Positions 59,846 to 64,000 of a stretch of 64,000 nt of DNA are shown piece by piece. Under the pieces are notes generated by a model, which had not been told where the DNA came from, made no database searches, and saw nothing but the letters and a program-made list of their open reading frames with translations. The translations under genes and the position numbers were made by a program. Within the stretch, counting starts at the first letter, position 1, and every line of letters begins with the position of its first letter. The stretch is from Paenibacillus oryzae. Its GTDB lineage: Bacteria > Bacillota > Bacilli > Paenibacillales > Paenibacillaceae. The stretch lies in NCBI RefSeq assembly GCF_001675045.1, contig NZ_LYPA01000074.1, positions 34,455-98,454 of the forward strand, given 5' to 3'.

Positions 59846-61650
59846 TCCGATTCACCTCCTGCTGTTGCCCCGATTTCGTCCACGCGCTCCATCATTTGCC
59901 CGTTCACTAGCTTTGCATAAAGCTCGTTGCTTTGCAGAAGCTCGCCATGCTTGCCTTGTCCGCTGACTTGTCCCTGCTCCATGACGATAATCCGGTCCGC
60001 TCCGGCAATTGTGGACAAGCGATGAGCGATAACCAGCGTGGTGCGCGACGCCATCAAGGCTTGCAGCGCTTCCTGAACCAGCCCCTCCGACTCGCTGTCC
60101 AGATGGGCCGTCGCCTCATCCAGCAGCAATATTTCGGGGTTGCGCAGGAAAGCTCTCGCAATGGCTAATCGTTGCCGCTGTCCTCCCGACAGCTTCACTC
60201 CGCGCTCGCCAACCTCCGTCTCCAGCCCTTCCGGCAAAGAAGAAATGAAGTCGAGCAGATTGGCGCCGGCGATAGCCGAACGGATTTCCTCCTCCGTGCA
60301 CTCATCCAGGCCATAGGTCAAATTGTACCGGATGCTGCCCGCCATCATAGGGCTTTCCTGCGACACATAAGCAAGCTTTCCACGCCATTCCTTAAGCGTC
60401 ATATCCTGAATCGGCTTGCCGCCGTAGGTAATGCTCCCGCTTCCCGGCTCGTAAAAACGCTCCAATAACGAAAACAGGGTTGTTTTGCCGCCTCCGCTAG
60501 GTCCTACAATAGCAGTCATGCCGCCCGCCACAGCCTCAAAGGAAACATCGCTCAGGATAGGCCGGTCCTCCGAATAAGCAAAGCTGATATCTCTAAACGA
60601 CAGCTCCGCTCCTTTTTCGACGCGGCTATTATCGCCGCGGACCCGATTGACGTCTACTTCGGCCTTGGCCTCAACATGCAGGGTCTCCCAGCCTTGCTCG
60701 CCCTTCTGCTCCAGCAGCTCGATAATACGCTCCGAAGCTCCCATCGCTTTCTGGAACTGTGTAAAAAACGAAGCCATCTGTGTAAATGGCATAACAATCT
60801 GAAACATATACAAAATGATAGCGACCATCTCGCCGTTGGAAAGCTCTCCCTGCGCCACCCTTACTCCGCCATAGCCAATCAGCAGCACGAGAATAAGCAG
60901 CATAACCGTCATCATTAAAGGCGTGACGATGGAAAGAATCCGCGCTTCCTTTAGACCAAACTGAAACAAGCCCGAAATTCGCGCCTTGCCCTGCTTCCTC
61001 TCAACGCCTTCAGCGAGCGAAGATTTCACGAGGCGAATTTCGGACAATACGCGGCCAAGATCACCTTGGAATAACGCAGTTTCGTCCTGCATCGCCTTGG
61101 ACACCTTGAACATCCGGCTGCCAAGCGGCCACAGCACCAGCAGCGCGGCTGGAACTGCAAGAAGCATAAGCAGGGTCATTCTCCAGTCAATGTAAAACAA
61201 AATAACGACGCCGCCAACAATAGCTACAATTCCGCTCAAAAAACTAATGACATGCCCGACAATAAAATCCTTGATAACATTGGTATCATTAGTAACCCGG
61301 CTCATCGTTTCACCCGACGAATTGCGGTCAAAAAACGACACGGGCAGCCGCAGCACCTTTTCCCATAATTCCTTCCGAATACCGCTGACCATATATTGTC
61401 CTACATAAGACATGGAGTAAACCGAAAAAGCAGACATGCCCGTCTGTACGATAAAAACAGAAGCAAGTCCAACAATCGTCATTGTCTCAAGGGCGGAAGC
61501 CGATACCTGCTCAACCAGATTTTTGGTCAGCAGTGGAATGAGCAGCGACAAAGCCGTTTCTCCAAGCCCAAGAATAACCGCCCCCGCAATAATCCATGCG
61601 GCTGGCCGATGTCTTTTTAACAGCGATATAAATGCTTGAACGTTCACCAT
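59812..61650 (-). CDS. ABC exporter (fused membrane and ATPase domains)
   Basis: 612 residues, a half-transporter. The membrane domain (about 1-310) has six helices, with coupling-type segment SRVTNDTNVIKDFI. The ATPase has Walker A VGPSGGGKTTLFSLLERF, Q-loop YVSQESPMMAGSI, signature LSGGQRQRLAIARAF, Walker B ILLLDEATAHLDSE and H-loop VIAHRLSTI. It resembles LmrA/BmrA/YheI-type multidrug exporters. Seven-base overlap with the preceding gene and 34 with the M50 gene show a tight operon under MerR control. Confidence 0.93.
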   Translation of the reverse strand: MVNVQAFISLLKRHRPAAWIIAGAVILGLGETALSLLIPLLTKNLVEQVSASALETMTIVGLASVFIVQTGMSAFSVYSMSYVGQYMVSGIRKELWEKVLRLPVSFFDRNSSGETMSRVTNDTNVIKDFIVGHVISFLSGIVAIVGGVVILFYIDWRMTLLMLLAVPAALLVLWPLGSRMFKVSKAMQDETALFQGDLGRVLSEIRLVKSSLAEGVERKQGKARISGLFQFGLKEARILSIVTPLMMTVMLLILVLLIGYGGVRVAQGELSNGEMVAIILYMFQIVMPFTQMASFFTQFQKAMGASERIIELLEQKGEQGWETLHVEAKAEVDVNRVRGDNSRVEKGAELSFRDISFAYSEDRPILSDVSFEAVAGGMTAIVGPSGGGKTTLFSLLERFYEPGSGSITYGGKPIQDMTLKEWRGKLAYVSQESPMMAGSIRYNLTYGLDECTEEEIRSAIAGANLLDFISSLPEGLETEVGERGVKLSGGQRQRLAIARAFLRNPEILLLDEATAHLDSESEGLVQEALQALMASRTTLVIAHRLSTIAGADRIIVMEQGQVSGQGKHGELLQSNELYAKLVNGQMMERVDEIGATAGGESECSHGSEQALS

Positions 61651-62219
61651 GATTCACCTTCCCTTAATTTATCCCATTCCCGTTGGAATAGCTGTGGATC
61701 GTCCACTCGGAATATGATAACTGACACCGTCCTTTGAACCCCGTACAATATGTTTATTTGCATTGGCTTCTTTAAGACAATTTCGAATTGAGGCGTATCG
61801 AAACGCATGAATGAGAGGTACACTCCCTCTTCTGCTTTGTCGACCAAATCAATTTGTCGCGCTTTGCGGAGACATTCAATATTATCTAGTGAAATGGCAA
61901 TGGTGCTTTGCATACCCATGCGGATATAGAAGGTATCCTTGCTTAGCAAATGCAGCAGGTGGCGACTGGATTGATAAAGTGCAATGATGTACAGGATACT
62001 GTAGACATTTAGCACCAGCACTATCCAAGCGACAATATCGTTCCACCTGCTTAAAAGAAAATGCATCAAAGCCGCTTCCACACCTATCAAAATAGTAAAA
62101 AAAATAACGAGCAACTTTAATTGGGACCCTCTGTGGTAGGTATAGACAGAACCCCGCAATTGTGGCGGCGCCTTTTTTTTGAACCAAACGAACAAAGAAT
62201 AATAGAATGTATTCCGCAT
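61644..62219 (-). CDS. Unrecognised membrane protein of the MerR operon
   Basis: 191 residues. Two membrane helices (about 35-56 and 64-82: LKLLVIFFTILIGVEAALMH, VAWIVLVLNVYSILYIIALY) precede a basic beta-rich cytosolic domain (about 90-190: DTFYIRMGMQSTIAISLDNI, RFDTPQFEIVLKKPMQ) that resembles a PH-like fold, though I cannot identify it. It lies 20 bases after the MerR gene and overlaps the ABC exporter gene by seven. The function is unknown. Confidence 0.75.
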   Translation of the reverse strand: MRNTFYYSLFVWFKKKAPPQLRGSVYTYHRGSQLKLLVIFFTILIGVEAALMHFLLSRWNDIVAWIVLVLNVYSILYIIALYQSSRHLLHLLSKDTFYIRMGMQSTIAISLDNIECLRKARQIDLVDKAEEGVYLSFMRFDTPQFEIVLKKPMQINILYGVQRTVSVIIFRVDDPQLFQREWDKLREGESW

Positions 62220-62239
62220 GTTACCGGCCTCTTTATGGG

Positions 62240-63097
62240 TTATTGTTGTTCGCTTGTTGAATTATCGTTCTGGTCATTAATCAGAAGGCTTTGAACATCA
62301 AGCAGCTCCAGCACCTTGGCAAGAAACTGCTCCTCGTCCGGCGTGATCCACATTTGGTTAAAGATCGGATTGTCATGAACAGCCGTATCATCCATTTCAG
62401 CGATTTTGACCAGATCCTGTTCATTCAGCTTGACCAGTGAATCACCCAAAACAGTCTTTAATACATCCATCAATCGTTTCCCGTCTTCCAGCACCTGGAG
62501 ATCATCCGGAGTTCGGCCGTCATGGTAATGCCGAATGAGCTTGACAAACTCCGAAGTCAGCTTTCGCTCCAGCTCTCTTTTGTCGGTCTCCTCCTTATCC
62601 CGCATAAAAATGGTGTCCAGAAAAGGCTCCGGCAAATATTGCGCAAGCTTCTCCCGCTGCTCGTCTTCATGATAAATATTGTGGATAAACAGAAGCAAAA
62701 GCGAATTTTCCACATGACCGGCGTTATTGGCGATATCGCGTATCCGCTCCATCGTTCCCAATACCCGATCCAGCTGCTCCCGTTTATGAAGCAAAAGCTC
62801 ATATTGCATCTCAAGCGATTCCTGGAGGCTTTGATTGCTTTCCTGCAAATGCTCGCCGATCTCCTCCAGCGAAAAATTCAAATATTTAAGGGTTGCAATT
62901 CTTTGCAGCTGCAGCAGGTCGCTTTCCCGGTAATAGCGATGTCCCTGCGCATTGCGGCCTGACGGCTTTAACAACTCCTTCCGGTCATAATATCGAAGCG
63001 TACGCTCCGTTAACCCTGTTAATTTTGAAAACTCGCCTACGCTGTATGTTTTTTCGATTAAGCTTTTTCCCTCTTCGTGGTTCTCGTTTTGAGTCAT
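62240..63097 (-). CDS. MerR-family transcriptional regulator
   Basis: About 285 residues. N-terminal MerR helix-turn-helix (YSVGEFSKLTGLTERTLRYY, GHRYYRESDLLQLQRIATLK) and dimerisation coiled coil (FSLEEIGEHLQESN, LLLHKREQLDRVLGTMERI), followed by a long C-terminal effector domain (about 130-285) without a cysteine metal site, so a drug or small ligand is likely. The long effector domain is TipA/BmrR-like in size. GGGGAGG eight bases before ATG 63097 fixes the start. It is first in the operon and has a MerR-type promoter. Confidence 0.92.
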   Translation of the reverse strand: MTQNENHEEGKSLIEKTYSVGEFSKLTGLTERTLRYYDRKELLKPSGRNAQGHRYYRESDLLQLQRIATLKYLNFSLEEIGEHLQESNQSLQESLEMQYELLLHKREQLDRVLGTMERIRDIANNAGHVENSLLLLFIHNIYHEDEQREKLAQYLPEPFLDTIFMRDKEETDKRELERKLTSEFVKLIRHYHDGRTPDDLQVLEDGKRLMDVLKTVLGDSLVKLNEQDLVKIAEMDDTAVHDNPIFNQMWITPDEEQFLAKVLELLDVQSLLINDQNDNSTSEQQ

Positions 63098-63120
63098 GGC
63101 GTTTTCCTCCCCTTGCATTC

Positions 63121-63151
63121 ACTTTACCAGCTGACGTTACGTCAAGCGCAA
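63121..63151 (-). promoter_or_regulatory. MerR-type promoter with 19-base spacer and palindromic operator
   Basis: On the minus strand TTGCGC (63151-63146) and TAAAGT (63126-63121) are separated by 19 bases instead of 17, the hallmark of MerR-activated promoters. The spacer contains the perfect palindrome TGACGTTACGTCA (63132-63144), the expected operator. It lies 24 bases before the MerR gene start. Confidence 0.8.
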
Positions 63152-63310
63152 GTAAAAGTTTCATACTTAATGAAGTCAAAGTAAATACAGATATTGTGTT
63201 TTATAATCCAATCTACACAAAAAAATAAAATGGTTGTATTAATACTGTGAATCTATATAATATAAATGTATTTATTTTCTTTATACACCACCGCAAAGGG
63301 AGAGATTGTG

Positions 63311-63613
63311 TTGAACAACATTCAACCGCAGCAAGGCCAACAAGGCGGATTTGCACCGCATCCAGGCTATCAGCAAGAGGTAGCTCCAGTGATTTCCATG
63401 AAGGAATGGCTGGTGACCTTGCTGATTATGATTATTCCGATTGTTAATATTATTATGATGTTTGTATTTGCATTTGGCGAAGGTAATCCTTCCAAAAAGA
63501 ATTACTTTAAAGCGTCGCTGTTGTTTGCAGCGATTATTTTGGCTATTTACATCGTTATTATGATTCTGTTTGCAGGCGCTCTGTTTTCGGCGCTTAGCAG
63601 CAGCTCATATTAA
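63311..63613 (+). CDS. Small two-helix membrane protein
   Basis: About 100 residues. A Gln/Gly/Pro-rich N terminus (NNIQPQQGQQGGFAPHPGYQ) followed by two membrane helices (about 33-55 and 70-95: VTLLIMIIPIVNIIMMFVFA, ASLLFAAIILAIYIVIMILF). The layout is typical of small Bacillota membrane proteins of unknown function. GGGAG precedes TTG 63311 by eight bases; GTG 63308 is equally near. Confidence 0.7.
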   Translation: MNNIQPQQGQQGGFAPHPGYQQEVAPVISMKEWLVTLLIMIIPIVNIIMMFVFAFGEGNPSKKNYFKASLLFAAIILAIYIVIMILFAGALFSALSSSSY

Positions 63614-63736
63614 GCTGAAAATTGCCCCTTTTGAAGCGATACTCCCCTTAAGACAAGGGTGATCTTCAAATTGCGGTCTATGGTATGGCGGCCGCTGTCA
63701 ATGTTAAAACAGCTGTTGTCTACGTTAAAGCAGTGC

Positions 63737-63773
63737 AAGCAAAAGGCGTTCCCGCTGGGAACGCCTTTTGCTT
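63737..63773. terminator. Strong bidirectional terminator
   Basis: AAAAGGCGTTCCC (63741-63753) pairs perfectly with GGGAACGCCTTTT (63757-63769) around a three-base loop, and the pairing extends four more bases outward. It separates the convergent small membrane protein and alpha-galactosidase genes. Confidence 0.92.
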
Positions 63774-63808
63774 TGAGCTATTTTCTAATGTATATATTTT
63801 GTGTGGTA

Positions 63809-64000
63809 TTAATCAACCGCCTTAAAATGGAACACTGTACTTGAAAAATCGCCGTGGAATTGCGGTTTGGGAAGGCCTGCATACATAAGCTCATCGCCGC
63901 CGTATACGGTCTCGCTTCCCTTGAGAATATAGTTTTTGCCGGCATCCAATCCTTGCAGCCGGAAACGGCCTAACACGGGATTTGGCTCCTGCAAAACGGT
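63809..64000 (-). CDS. Alpha-galactosidase, C-terminal part (GH36; cut by window edge)
   Basis: The last 63 residues of a minus-strand gene whose start lies beyond the window. GLDAGKNYILKGSETVYGGD and ELMYAGLPKP, with a terminal GDFSSTVFHFKAV, match the C-terminal antiparallel beta domain of GH36 alpha-galactosidases (typically GLDP..Y.L....YGGDELM..GL). The catalytic barrel is not visible, so the family call rests on the C-terminal domain only. Confidence 0.72.
   Translation of the reverse strand, partial: TVLQEPNPVLGRFRLQGLDAGKNYILKGSETVYGGDELMYAGLPKPQFHGDFSSTVFHFKAVD

Noticed and set aside
1-64000. tRNA, rRNA, known riboswitches, CRISPR arrays, integrases and complete insertion sequences
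   Set aside because: I searched by eye for typical sequences and found none. A tRNAscan, Infernal and ISfinder run would be decisive.

Overview
The window is a stretch of low-to-medium GC Bacillota chromosome, most likely Paenibacillus or a close relative. This rests on strong AGGAGG-type ribosome binding sites, conserved Bacillus-type gene orders (a ydcC-alr-ndoAI-ndoA block and a complete sigY-yxlCDEFG operon), near-consensus Bacillus-type Fur boxes, a copper-amine-oxidase-N 'stalk' protein, Btr-like AraC/siderophore-binding fusions and many two-component systems. I see no rRNA, tRNA, CRISPR array, complete insertion sequence or prophage. The species call is an inference.

Layout. 1-6.7 kb: a glutathione peroxidase, then hexuronate catabolism: uxaB-uxaA on the minus strand, divergent from a FadR-type GntR regulator and the plus-strand genes uxuA-uxuB. 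6.7-12.7 kb: a dispersed repeat, a HesB-like protein, a DUF438/hemerythrin/PAS protein with a Fur box, the sigY operon with an autoregulatory-type promoter, and a small P-loop kinase-like protein. 12.9-15 kb: the membrane PH-domain pair ydbS/ydbT. 15-21.2 kb: a Tad/Flp-like secretion or pilus operon (cpaB, tadZ, tadA, tadB, tadC and four small membrane-anchored proteins). 21.3-24.8 kb: ydcC-alr-ndoAI(mazE)-ndoA(mazF). 25-29.7 kb: a stalk-domain protein and a Fur-controlled siderophore module (Btr-like regulator, binding lipoprotein, ferredoxin-NADP reductase-like flavoprotein). 29.8-34.2 kb: an M23 lipoprotein divergent from an OmpR/HK two-component system, and a TM2 protein. 34.3-40.1 kb: a chemotaxis operon (cheY, a small HTH protein, cheB, cheW, cheA, mcp). 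40.4-45.4 kb: an XRE regulator and a very large hybrid kinase with a BTAD-type response regulator. 45.6-46.6 kb: pspC-pspA. 46.7-48.8 kb: an AraC gene running in frame, without a stop, through a Fur-regulated promoter into a siderophore-binding lipoprotein gene. 49-50.4 kb: NADH oxidase behind three FNR-like boxes. 50.6-53.5 kb: an SPFH/zinc-ribbon operon. 53.5-58.9 kb: a NarL-type two-component system divergent from an LnrLMN-like ABC exporter. 59.1-63.1 kb: a MerR-controlled operon (regulator, membrane protein, ABC exporter, M50 peptidase). 63.3-64 kb: a small membrane protein and the 3' end of an alpha-galactosidase.

How it works together. The window combines carbon catabolism (hexuronates, galactosides), iron acquisition under Fur, redox/oxygen response (nox, DUF438), envelope stress and antibiotic export (sigY, psp, Lnr-like, MerR-ABC) and motility/surface functions (chemotaxis, Tad). 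Two families of dispersed imperfect palindromes lie at gene 3' ends and appear to double as terminators. The most unusual loci are the AraC-lipoprotein run-on ORF, the reduced Tad locus with no recognisable prepilin motif or peptidase, the SPFH/zinc-ribbon operon and the MerR-ABC-M50 operon.
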